Below are positions 1 through 5,227 of a DNA stretch of 9,698 nt, piece after piece. Below the pieces are notes generated by a model that was not told the origin of the DNA, did not search any database, and saw nothing but the letters and a program-made list of their open reading frames with translations. The first letter of the stretch is position 1. Every line of letters starts with the position of its first letter. The translations under genes and the position numbers were made by a program. Source of the stretch: Asaia bogorensis (GTDB taxonomy: Bacteria > Pseudomonadota > Alphaproteobacteria > Acetobacterales > Acetobacteraceae); NCBI GenBank assembly GCA_945874515.1, contig CAMCHA010000053.1, positions 1-9,698 of the forward strand. The letters run 5' to 3'.

Positions 1-1
1 A

Positions 2-79
2 GAAGCGGAACGCGCCGCGGCAAGCCTTGCCGCTGCCTGGCACCGCGCAACCTCCGCAACAGACAAGACAAGTGATTAG
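2..79 (+). CDS. 3' end of an unidentified upstream gene
   Basis: A reading frame open from the window edge ends at a TAG (77-79), two bases before the ferredoxin start. It encodes an alanine-rich, helix-prone tail of 25 residues ending in ATDKTSD. This frame is preferred over the one ending in TGA at 73-75 because the 2-nt spacing matches the 2-3 nt gaps between the next genes, and because its composition looks more protein-like. In many proteobacteria the ISC ferredoxin follows hscA, but this tail does not clearly match an HscA C-terminus, so no function is assigned. That this is coding at all is an inference. Confidence 0.35.
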   Translation, partial: EAERAAASLAAAWHRATSATDKTSD

Positions 80-81
80 CC

Positions 82-411
82 ATGCCGAAAATGGTATTCA
101 TCGAACGCGACGGAACGCAAAAGGAAGTGGAAGCGCCGCTTGGCCTTTCCGTGCTGGAAATCGCGCATCGCAATAGCGTTGACATTGAAGGCGCCTGCGA
201 AGGGTCGCTAGCGTGTTCCACCTGCCATGTGATTGTGGATGGCGCCTGGTTCGCCAAGCTGGCGAAGCCGACGGAAGATGAGGAAGATATGCTCGACCTA
301 GCTTTCGATTTGCAGGAAACCAGCCGCCTTGGCTGCCAATTGATCATGACGGATGCGCTGGATGGGCTGGTGGTGAAGCTGCCCTCCGGGTCCCGCAACG
401 CGGGCGGCTGA
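82..411 (+). CDS. fdx: [2Fe-2S] ferredoxin, adrenodoxin/ISC type
   Basis: This 109-residue protein is a small cytosolic electron carrier of the adrenodoxin/ISC ferredoxin class, which delivers electrons for iron-sulfur cluster assembly and related reactions. The cluster ligands are visible as Cys39, Cys45, Cys48 and Cys85 (C-x5-C-x2-C-x36-C), in the contexts [14 protein letters not shown] and RLGCQL. The acidic stretch [11 protein letters not shown] (64-74) between ligands three and four is typical of adrenodoxin-like members and is the usual partner-docking helix. The length is normal for the family. The ATG at 82 places the first beta strand (MVFIERDG) at the N-terminus; no strong Shine-Dalgarno is seen, which fits translational coupling to the preceding frame. 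tenA starts 3 nt after its stop, so the two are probably cotranscribed. The ISC assignment rests on sequence type only, since no isc genes are in view. Confidence 0.9.
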   Translation: MPKMVFIERDGTQKEVEAPLGLSVLEIAHRNSVDIEGACEGSLACSTCHVIVDGAWFAKLAKPTEDEEDMLDLAFDLQETSRLGCQLIMTDALDGLVVKLPSGSRNAGG

Positions 412-414
412 GGC

Positions 415-1116
415 ATGGCTGCGCCATGGGATGAATTCGGCGCGGAAGGCGGCTTGTTTCGCAAGCTGTCGGCTGCGTCGGCAACCGAATGGCGCGAATA
501 TACTTGGCACCCTTTTGTGCAGCAGCTTTCGGCTGGCACGCTGCCGCTCAAGGCGTTTCAGCATTATCTGATCCAGGATTATCTGTTCCTGATCCATTTC
601 GCCCGCGCCAAGGCGCTGGCGGTGCTGAAGGGCGAAAGCCTGGCCGCGATGCGCGACAAGGCGGCTGCGGTGCTCGCCATTCTGGATGAAACCAAGCTTC
701 ATCTGAAATACTGCGCCGAATGGGGGCTTTCGGAAGCGGATGTGGTTTCCGTGCCGGAAACAGCCGAGACAGTTTCTTATACGCGCTGGGTGCTGGATCG
801 CGGCTATGCTGGGGATATTCTGGACCTTGAAGTGGCTTTGGTGCCCTGCACGGTGGGCTACGCGCAAGTGGCGCTCCGCATTCTGGCAGACACAGCACGC
901 CAGCAGGATGGCAACGCTTACCAGTCCTGGATTGATACCTATGGCGCCGATTCCTATCAGGAAATGGCCCGGGCGGCGGCGCGGCGGATTGATGCGCTTG
1001 GTGTCTCCCATGGTGGGGAAGCGCGGTTCACGCGGCTGGCGGCGGATTTCGCTGAAGCGGCGCGGCTGGAACAGCGCTTCTGGCAGCAGGGGCTCGATGC
1101 GGTGGGGCGCGGCTGA
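415..1116 (+). CDS. tenA: TenA/thiaminase II family protein
   Basis: The 233-residue protein has the all-helical TenA fold. Known members hydrolyse aminopyrimidine thiamine breakdown products, feeding hydroxymethylpyrimidine salvage, or cleave thiamine. Visible active-site signatures are WHPFV (31-35), IQDYLFL (53-59) with Asp55, the nucleophile-type Cys145 in LVPCTVGYA, and Glu219 in EQRFW near the C-terminus. These are the positions occupied by Asp44, Cys135 and Glu205 in Bacillus subtilis TenA, so the catalytic set appears complete. The length is normal. Start ATG 415 lies 3 nt after the ferredoxin stop, with a TGAGG-like sequence just upstream; mnmA begins 2 nt after the tenA stop. No thiamine genes or TPP riboswitch are in the window, so the physiological substrate and the link with the flanking sulfur-related genes are inferences. 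Confidence 0.88.
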   Translation: MAAPWDEFGAEGGLFRKLSAASATEWREYTWHPFVQQLSAGTLPLKAFQHYLIQDYLFLIHFARAKALAVLKGESLAAMRDKAAAVLAILDETKLHLKYCAEWGLSEADVVSVPETAETVSYTRWVLDRGYAGDILDLEVALVPCTVGYAQVALRILADTARQQDGNAYQSWIDTYGADSYQEMARAAARRIDALGVSHGGEARFTRLAADFAEAARLEQRFWQQGLDAVGRG

Positions 1117-1118
1117 TC

Positions 1119-2222
1119 ATGCGCGTTTTGGTGGCCATGTCGGGCGGGGTGGATAGCAGCGTGGTGGCCGCGCTGCTTCAGGAAGCCGGGCATGAGGTCA
1201 TTGGCGCCACCTTGCAGCTTTATGATCACGGCGCCGCCTTGCAGAAGAAAGGCGCTTGCTGCGCGGGGCAGGATATTCTGGATGCGCGGCGCGTGGCGGA
1301 TAAGCTCGGCATCGCGCATTATGTTTTGGACCGGGAAGAGATTTTCCGCCGCGATGTGATGCGTGATTTCGCCGATAGCTATGCGCGCGGCGAAACGCCG
1401 GTGCCCTGCATCCGCTGCAACCAAACGGTGAAATTCCGCGACATGGTGGCAATGGCCGAAGATTTGGGGTGCGAGGCTTTGGCAACCGGCCATTACGCCC
1501 GCCGCATTGAAGGGGCCAATGGCGCGGAATTGCACCGCGCCGTGGACCCTGAACGGGACCAAAGCTACTTCCTGGCCGCCACCACAAGCGCGCAGCTTGC
1601 CATGGCGCGCTTTCCCTTGGGTGACATGCCAGACAAAGCCACGGTGCGCGCTGCCGCCGCGCGGCTTGGCCTGGCGGTGGCGGAAAAGCCGGACAGCCAA
1701 GACATCTGTTTTGTGCCCGCCGGGCGCTATGATGCGCTGGTGGGGAAGCTCCGCCCGGATGCCGCCGAACCCGGCGAATTTATCCATGCCGATGGCCGCG
1801 TTTTGGGCCAGCATGGCGGGATTTCTGGCTTTACCGTGGGTCAGGGGCGGGGCCTTGGCCAGGCTTCCTGGGATGGCGAGGAAAAGCTTTACGTCGCCGC
1901 GGTGGATGCACCCAAGCGCCGGATTGTGCTGGCCCCGCGCGCAGGCCTGGAACGGCGGGACGCCATCGCCGGTGAAGTGAATTGGCTGATCGCGCCGCCC
2001 AGCACGCCGCTCCGCTGTGCCGTGAAGCTGCGCGCCCGCGAAGTGCCGCGTGGGGCGGAAGTGGCCTGGGATGCGGCCACTGGGACTTTGCGGGTTTTAT
2101 TGGACGAACCCGGCGTGATCGCGCCCGGCCAGGCTTGCGTGATGTATGATGGGGACCGCGTATTGGGCGGCGGTTTCCTGCGGGCGCGGCTTTCGGTTGA
2201 CACTGACCGGGCAGCGGCCTAA
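1119..2222 (+). CDS. mnmA: tRNA-specific 2-thiouridylase MnmA
   Basis: MnmA adenylates and thiolates U34 in the wobble position of tRNA-Lys, tRNA-Glu and tRNA-Gln, taking sulfur from a cysteine-desulfurase relay. The 367-residue protein shows the PP-loop ATP-binding motif SGGVDSSV (8-15), the alphaproteobacterial GACCAGQD segment (45-52), and PCIRCN with Cys100 at the nucleophile position. TGHYARR (123-129) and PDSQDICF (191-198), with Cys197 as the second catalytic cysteine, follow. The C-terminal beta-barrel region carries FTVGQGRGLG. Length and domain order are normal and the gene looks intact. Start ATG 1119 gives the canonical MRVLVAMSGG N-terminus and lies 2 nt after tenA. The elongator tRNA-Met gene lies 16 nt downstream of its stop. 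Confidence 0.95.
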   Translation: MRVLVAMSGGVDSSVVAALLQEAGHEVIGATLQLYDHGAALQKKGACCAGQDILDARRVADKLGIAHYVLDREEIFRRDVMRDFADSYARGETPVPCIRCNQTVKFRDMVAMAEDLGCEALATGHYARRIEGANGAELHRAVDPERDQSYFLAATTSAQLAMARFPLGDMPDKATVRAAAARLGLAVAEKPDSQDICFVPAGRYDALVGKLRPDAAEPGEFIHADGRVLGQHGGISGFTVGQGRGLGQASWDGEEKLYVAAVDAPKRRIVLAPRAGLERRDAIAGEVNWLIAPPSTPLRCAVKLRAREVPRGAEVAWDAATGTLRVLLDEPGVIAPGQACVMYDGDRVLGGGFLRARLSVDTDRAAA

Positions 2223-2238
2223 CTGCCCGACCTTAGAT

Positions 2239-2315
2239 GGCGGCGTAGCTCAGCAGGTTAGAGCACGGCACTCATAATGCCGGGGTCAGCGGTTCAAGTC
2301 CGCTCGCCGCTACCA
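2239..2315 (+). tRNA. tRNA-Met (anticodon CAT), elongator type
   Basis: All arms fold. The acceptor is GGCGGCG/CGCCGCT (first pair G:U), the D stem GCTC/GAGC and the anticodon stem CGGCA/TGCCG with loop CTCATAA, anticodon CAT at 2273-2275. The T arm is AGCGG-TTCAAGT-CCGCT, followed by discriminator A and an encoded CCA. Length is 77 nt. The GGCGG...GTAGCTCAGC opening resembles alphaproteobacterial elongator tRNA-Met. It is not an initiator, because the first acceptor pair is not the initiator-type mismatch and the anticodon stem lacks the three G:C pairs. A tRNA-Ile(CAT) with lysidine-modified wobble base is the alternative, judged less likely from the acceptor sequence. It lies just after mnmA, so it may be cotranscribed or have its own promoter inside the mnmA end. 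Confidence 0.93.
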
Positions 2316-2317
2316 TT

Positions 2318-2341
2318 CACCAAGCGCTTGGATGGTGTTTT
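2318..2341 (+). terminator. possible weak terminator after tRNA-Met
   Basis: Immediately after the tRNA, the sequence holds the 12-base palindrome CCAAGCGCTTGG inside a CACC...GGTG pairing, followed by TTTT (2338-2341). A hairpin with a short T run directly downstream of a tRNA suggests a Rho-independent stop or processing signal. The stem is short and interrupted, so the call is tentative. Confidence 0.3.
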
Positions 2342-2354
2342 GGGGGCATTCGCC

Positions 2355-3200
2355 ATGGCAAAAAATGCGCACGCGATCTCCGCCGAGGAAGCGGCAGCCC
2401 TCGTGAAGCCCGGCGATTGGCTCGATTTCGGCGCCTGCTTCAACCAGCCTGATGTTTTTGATCATGCCCTCGCCGCGCGCAAGGCGTCCCTTCGCGATGT
2501 ACGCATTCGCAATTGCCTCAGCATGAAACCGCGCGCCTTTCTGGAACATGACCCGGAAGGGGCGCATTTTGCCTGCTACAACTGGCATTTTTCTGGCTAT
2601 GATCGGCGCAAGCATGACCAGGGGCTGGTCAATTACCTGCCCTGTCATCTTGGTGAAATCCCAGGCTATTATCGCCGCTTCATCCCGCGCACTGACATTG
2701 CCGTACTGCGCGCAGCACCGATGGATGCGGAAGGCTATTTCAATCTTGGCCCGGTCAGTGTCTGGCACCCCGCCATTGTCGAAACCGCCAAGACTCTCAT
2801 CCTCGAAACCCTGCCCGATACGCCACGCTTGGTCGGCACGCATGTGCGCGTGCATCGCAGCCAGGTGGATTACGTGATTGAGGGCGATGATGTGCCAACG
2901 CCGGAATTGCCTAATGCCGAAGCGTCTGAGGTGGACCGTGCGGTGGCAGCCTTGATCGCCGAGCAGATCGAAGATGGTTCCTGCCTGCAAGTTGGCATCG
3001 GCGGCATGCCCAATGCGGTCACCGCCCTGTCGCAGCAGTCTTCAGTGCGCGATCTTGGCATGCATACCGAAATGCTGAATGACGAGCTGGTGGAGCTTTA
3101 AGTCGCCGGGCGGATCAGCGGGGCACGCAAGGCCTTCGATCGTGAGGAGCTTTCGCGTGAGGCACGCAACCATGGGCTGGTGCCGCGGCATTTTCTCTGA
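2355..3200 (+). pseudogene. Decayed acetyl-CoA hydrolase/transferase family gene (internal deletion plus in-frame stop)
   Basis: The family (4-hydroxybutyrate or butyryl-CoA:acetate CoA-transferase type, usually about 430 residues) moves CoA between carboxylates. From ATG 2355, preceded by TGGGGG at a suitable distance, 248 residues match its N-terminal half: VKPGDWLDFG, NYLPCHLGEIP, RTDIAVLRAAPMDAEGYFNLG, LQVGIGGMPNAV and HTEMLNDELVEL. A TAA (3099-3101) then interrupts. The same frame continues as VAGRISGARKAFD and joins directly to REELSREARNHGLVPRHFL before TGA 3198-3200. The first piece is the family's middle segment, while the second looks like its extreme C-terminus. About 180 codons between them, including the glycine-rich GGQ-type CoA-binding region, are therefore missing. 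The HTEM glutamate, which I believe is the catalytic one, is retained. A 248-residue N-terminal protein could still be made, but enzymatic function is unlikely. Family identity is from motifs; the deletion size is inferred. Confidence 0.8.
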
Positions 3201-3214
3201 CCGCGCTGCCATTG

Positions 3215-3246
3215 ATGGTGTGATCCGCCGAGACGGATCACACCAT
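3215..3246. terminator. Perfect 13-bp-stem hairpin between convergent genes
   Basis: ATGGTGTGATCCG (3215-3227) and its exact reverse complement CGGATCACACCAT (3234-3246) flank a 6-base loop, CCGAGA. The hairpin sits 14 nt after the last stop of the CoA-transferase remnant and 8 nt after the stop of the minus-strand VOC gene. That position suits a bidirectional terminator or a 3'-end stabiliser. Neither side has a T tract, so classic intrinsic termination is uncertain. Confidence 0.45.
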
Positions 3247-3254
3247 GGGCCTGA

Positions 3255-3632
3255 TTAACCGCGATGCAACGCGCAAAGCTTGTTGCCGGAGGGATCGCGC
3301 ACATAAGAAAGATATAGCCGCACGGCGCCGCCTTCGCGCCAGCCGGGCGGGTCTTCAATACTGGTGCCGCCATGGGCCACAGCCGCATCATGGAAGGCCT
3401 TCACCTTTTCTGGGCTGTCGCAGGCGAAACCAATGGTGCCGCCATTGGCACCACAGGCGGCTTCGCCATCAATGGGCTTGCTGATGCCAAGCGTGCCAGT
3501 TGGCGTGCGGTAGAAAACGCGCCCCTTCGGGTCAATCTTGCCTTCCGCGACGCCAATGGCTCCGAGCGCCGCATCATAGAATTTTTTGGAAACGGCAACG
3601 TCATCCGCGCCAACAAAAATATGAGAGAACAT
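3255..3632 (-). CDS. VOC (glyoxalase/bleomycin-resistance fold) family protein
   Basis: The 125-residue protein has the paired beta-alpha-beta-beta-beta layout of the vicinal oxygen chelate superfamily. It opens with MFSHIFVGADDVAVSKKFYD and ends with RLYLSYVRDPSGNKLCALHRG, carrying the DPxGN turn. Members include glyoxalase I, dioxygenases and antibiotic-binding proteins; no specific activity can be read here. His4 is at the usual first metal-ligand position. The usual central His and terminal Glu are not obvious (GGTIGFA and KLCALHR), so metal use is uncertain. ATG 3632 is chosen because AAGGGG lies 5 nt upstream; a GTG at 3638 would sit within that ribosome site. The gene converges on the CoA-transferase remnant and looks intact, unlike its neighbours. 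A repeat pair lies upstream of its start. Confidence 0.82.
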   Translation of the reverse strand: MFSHIFVGADDVAVSKKFYDAALGAIGVAEGKIDPKGRVFYRTPTGTLGISKPIDGEAACGANGGTIGFACDSPEKVKAFHDAAVAHGGTSIEDPPGWREGGAVRLYLSYVRDPSGNKLCALHRG

Positions 3633-3719
3633 TTCCACCCCTTTGCGTTATGCACCCCGATTAAGGGCGCAGGCCCATCATCAGTCAGTCAGCCCCGATT
3701 GCAAGTGGGTCGGAGCATT

Positions 3720-3761
3720 TTCAAGCCAGTTGGAACACTTGGCGACTCGGAAAATGCGACC
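3720..3761 (+). repeat. 42-bp direct repeat, copy 1, with imperfect palindrome
   Basis: This copy matches copy 2 (3769-3810) with 2 mismatches in 42 bases. An outer inverted pair, GCATTTTC (3715-3722) and GAAAATGC (3750-3757), brackets an inner imperfect hairpin around GGAACACTTGGC. The whole can fold as one stem-loop, and the pairing extends to GGTCG/CGACC outside with a 2-base bulge. The architecture resembles short palindromic intergenic elements of alphaproteobacterial genomes that start AGCATTTTC and end GAAAATGC. Assignment to a named family would need a search. Confidence 0.75.
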
Positions 3762-3768
3762 AAACAAA

Positions 3769-3810
3769 TTCAAGCCAAGTGGAACACTTGGCGACTCGGA
3801 AAATGCGACC
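3769..3810 (+). repeat. 42-bp direct repeat, copy 2, with perfect inner hairpin
   Basis: In this copy the inner palindrome is perfect: GCCAAGTG-GAA-CACTTGGC. The GAAAATGCGACC end is kept, but the left GCATTTTC arm is replaced by CAAATTC, so it looks like a partial second copy with a period of 49 bases. It ends 10 nt before the stop codon of the TctC remnant. Confidence 0.75.
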
Positions 3811-3820
3811 GCACAAGGAT

Positions 3821-4070
3821 TTATTCTGGCGTCAGCCCCACGGCGCGCACCACCGGGCCCCATTTCGCCATGTCGGCTTCCTTCACCGCGCGCATACTGG
3901 CGGGTGTCCTTGTGCTGCACCTCGGCATATCGGGAAGCGCGGGGATCACGCGCATTATCGGCCATAGCAAGCGCGCAAATCTGGCAGAAGGAATTCGGCA
4001 CATTGTCAATCAACAGATCAATGCGCCCTGCGATGATCTACGTGCCGGATACGGCGCCACCACGGAAGCG
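3821..4070 (-). pseudogene. Remnant of a TctC/Bug-type solute-binding protein gene
   Basis: TctC/Bug proteins are periplasmic receptors of about 320 residues for carboxylates and related solutes. Reading the minus strand from about 4070, one frame gives RFRGGAVSGT, a TAG (4038-4040), then IIAGRIDLLIDNVPNSF, which matches the family's YRGG...AGRIDLxFDNVP segment. A second frame then gives VIPALPDMP, the family's LPDxPT segment. It runs straight into KEADMAKWGPVVRAVGLTPE and TAA (3821-3823), the family's C-terminal signature. The stretch normally lying between LPDxP and the C-terminus, roughly 80 residues, is missing, as is the N-terminal half. There are thus one nonsense codon, at least one frameshift, one internal deletion and a 5' truncation. 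The intact paralogue at 7990-8970 shows the expected order of the same blocks. Confidence 0.75.
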
Positions 4071-4231
4071 ATCCTCCCGTGTGCTTGGGGTGGTTCATGC
4101 GCCCTTATGTGGGGAAACTAGCGCCAGGTGCGGGCGCGCGGTAGCGGAATGTTTCAAGTCCTTGCTGCGCCATTCGGGCAAGCCAATTGCCCAACCCTTG
4201 GTCAAAGCCTACTGACGACCAGTGACAGAAT

Positions 4232-4651
4232 TCAGGCGACCTTGTTTAAAACGGGCGGAGAGGCGGATTGACCTTGAGCGATGGAAGTAGATGAGGATTC
4301 CGGTTCTGGAGGCAGGGGAATACCGGGGCGCGCTGCACTCGGACCACCGGGGGTGGTGCTCAAACCCTTTAAATCGGTCGGAAGTTCCGCGCCAAGCAGG
4401 ATAGACGCACGATAAGCGTCAATCTCGCGCTCGGTCGGAAGGCTAACATTCACGCGGCCGGCGGAATCACGAAACTCAATCACCACCATGCCTAGATCAC
4501 AATCAATCCGCATGCGGGGATTGGGGGGCCCAGTCTCCTGCGAAGCAGACGGTGGCACGGCCCCGGCAGGACGCTCAGCGCCGACTGAGCCGGACGATGG
4601 GCGTAGACCATCCCTGGGCTGGCTTTGGGGGAAGGAGAGATGGTTGATCAT
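4232..4651 (-). CDS. Hypothetical proline-rich protein with a small beta/alpha core
   Basis: I do not recognise this 139-residue protein with certainty. Residues 1-46 and 93-139 are rich in Pro, Ser, Gly and Ala and probably disordered. The core, residues about 47-92, reads MRIDCDLGMVVIEFRDSAG, then RVNVSLPTEREIDAYRASI. This is two beta strands, a turn, and a P[ST]E-led helix. The pattern is reminiscent of the C-terminal fold of FlaG-like flagellar proteins, but that is a guess. There is no signal peptide or membrane segment. ATG 4651 has only a weak GAGAAA ribosome site; a plausible sigma70-like promoter lies just upstream. A GGGCAA/TTGCCC hairpin (4176-4192) lies about 40 nt past the stop and could terminate it, though it lacks a T run. 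Codon use looks coding, with somewhat lower G+C than neighbours. Confidence 0.65.
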   Translation of the reverse strand: MINHLSFPQSQPRDGLRPSSGSVGAERPAGAVPPSASQETGPPNPRMRIDCDLGMVVIEFRDSAGRVNVSLPTEREIDAYRASILLGAELPTDLKGLSTTPGGPSAARPGIPLPPEPESSSTSIAQGQSASPPVLNKVA

Positions 4652-4670
4652 ATTTGTTTTCTCGGCATCT

Positions 4671-4700
4671 GTTATCCCAAAAAATCAGGCGCAGAGTCAA
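4671..4700 (-). promoter_or_regulatory. Possible sigma70-type promoter for the 4232-4651 gene
   Basis: On the minus strand, TTGACT (plus 4695-4700) and GATAAC (plus 4671-4676) are separated by 18 bases, 20 bases upstream of the ATG at 4651. They match the -35 and -10 consensus at 5 of 6 and 4 of 6 positions. The surrounding 4652-4770 stretch is clearly AT-richer than the rest. The short leader this implies is a weakness. Confidence 0.35.
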
Positions 4701-4782
4701 CAAGTTTATCAATTTTGCTATGGAAATCCTGACGAATTCGCCTAAAAACTCCCTAAGAAAACCTTTTAGTGATCATCAGGGG

Positions 4783-4805
4783 GCTCAATCGCCCAAAGAT
4801 TGAGC
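4783..4805 (+). promoter_or_regulatory. Perfect 8-bp hairpin overlapping a possible start
   Basis: GCTCAATC (4783-4790) and GATTGAGC (4798-4805) are exact reverse complements around the 7-base loop GCCCAAA. The right arm contains the in-frame TTG at 4800 and ends 3 bases before the ATG at 4809. It could be a protein operator or an RNA stem controlling translation of the downstream gene; neither is shown. Confidence 0.35.
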
Positions 4806-4808
4806 AAA

Positions 4809-5150
4809 ATGGCAGCCATGAAGTTCGATTTTAGCGCCGATGGACGACCCATACCAATCCTGGAGGTTGGCGACCTTGTGCGGCTGACCCGCGCCGAGGC
4901 CGGGCCTGCCCCAACCGCTCAGGCCGGGGAATGGGGGAAAATCCGCCGCATCACTGAAAGGGGCAGCCTGGACATCATGCTTGCGGGCTATTCGCGCCCG
5001 CGCGGCGTGGCGCTGGCCTTGGTGAGCGATTTTCCGGCGACCAACGTGATCCCCTGTGACCATCGCGGTGTGGCGTTGGAATTGCCGAAATGGTCCAATT
5101 GGAAAAAGAATGTAGCCAGCGGCTTCGGCATCCGAAAAACTAGAAGTTAA
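4809..5150 (+). CDS. Hypothetical small beta-rich protein
   Basis: I do not recognise a family. The protein (113 residues from ATG 4809) has alternating hydrophobic strands: IPILEVGDLVRLTRAEAG, GEWGKIRRITERG, SLDIMLAGYSRPRG and FPATNVIPCD. The GD-VRL...GEWGKI arrangement recalls small SH3- or KOW-like barrels that bind nucleic acid or protein. This is a fold impression, not a family match. The tail (91-113) is basic with two Trp. No signal peptide or membrane segment is seen. In-frame starts are TTG 4800, ATG 4809 and ATG 4818. None has a clear ribosome site, and a hairpin covers the TTG, so the ATGs are preferred. Codon use has the high G+C third position typical of genes here, supporting a real gene. 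It converges on the aminotransferase gene with a terminator-like hairpin between. Confidence 0.6.
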   Translation: MAAMKFDFSADGRPIPILEVGDLVRLTRAEAGPAPTAQAGEWGKIRRITERGSLDIMLAGYSRPRGVALALVSDFPATNVIPCDHRGVALELPKWSNWKKNVASGFGIRKTRS

Positions 5151-5193
5151 ACGCGCCCAAAAGCGGGATCTATGCCTGCGCGCGCTGTGGGGT

Positions 5194-5218
5194 GGCGGGG
5201 CCGGCAACCAGCCCCGCC
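5194..5218. terminator. GC-rich terminator-like hairpin between convergent genes
   Basis: GGCGGGGC (5194-5201) and GCCCCGCC (5211-5218) form a perfect 8-bp stem with a 9-base loop. It lies 43 nt after the stop of the plus-strand small gene and 9 nt after the stop of the minus-strand aminotransferase. There is no long T run on either side. Confidence 0.45.
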
Positions 5219-5227
5219 TTACCCCCG

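Noticed and set aside
298..1011. Long minus-strand open frame opposite fdx and tenA (237 codons)
   Set aside because: It lies wholly antisense to two well-recognised genes and has no family-like motifs; GC-rich codon bias commonly opens the opposite strand.
957..1814. 285-codon minus-strand frame across tenA and mnmA
   Set aside because: Antisense shadow of mnmA, whose catalytic motifs are certain on the plus strand.
3720..3810. CRISPR array
   Set aside because: Only two units, a 7-base gap instead of a spacer, and no cas genes.
3372..4215. Overlapping plus-strand frames (3372-4121 and 3643-4215)
   Set aside because: They run across the VOC gene in antisense, the repeat pair and the TctC remnant, and their sequence is non-protein-like; the repeat is translated in different frames.
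2239..4230. Genomic island integrated at tRNA-Met
   Set aside because: No second copy of the tRNA 3' end and no integrase are seen in the window; the downstream genes look like native decaying genes.
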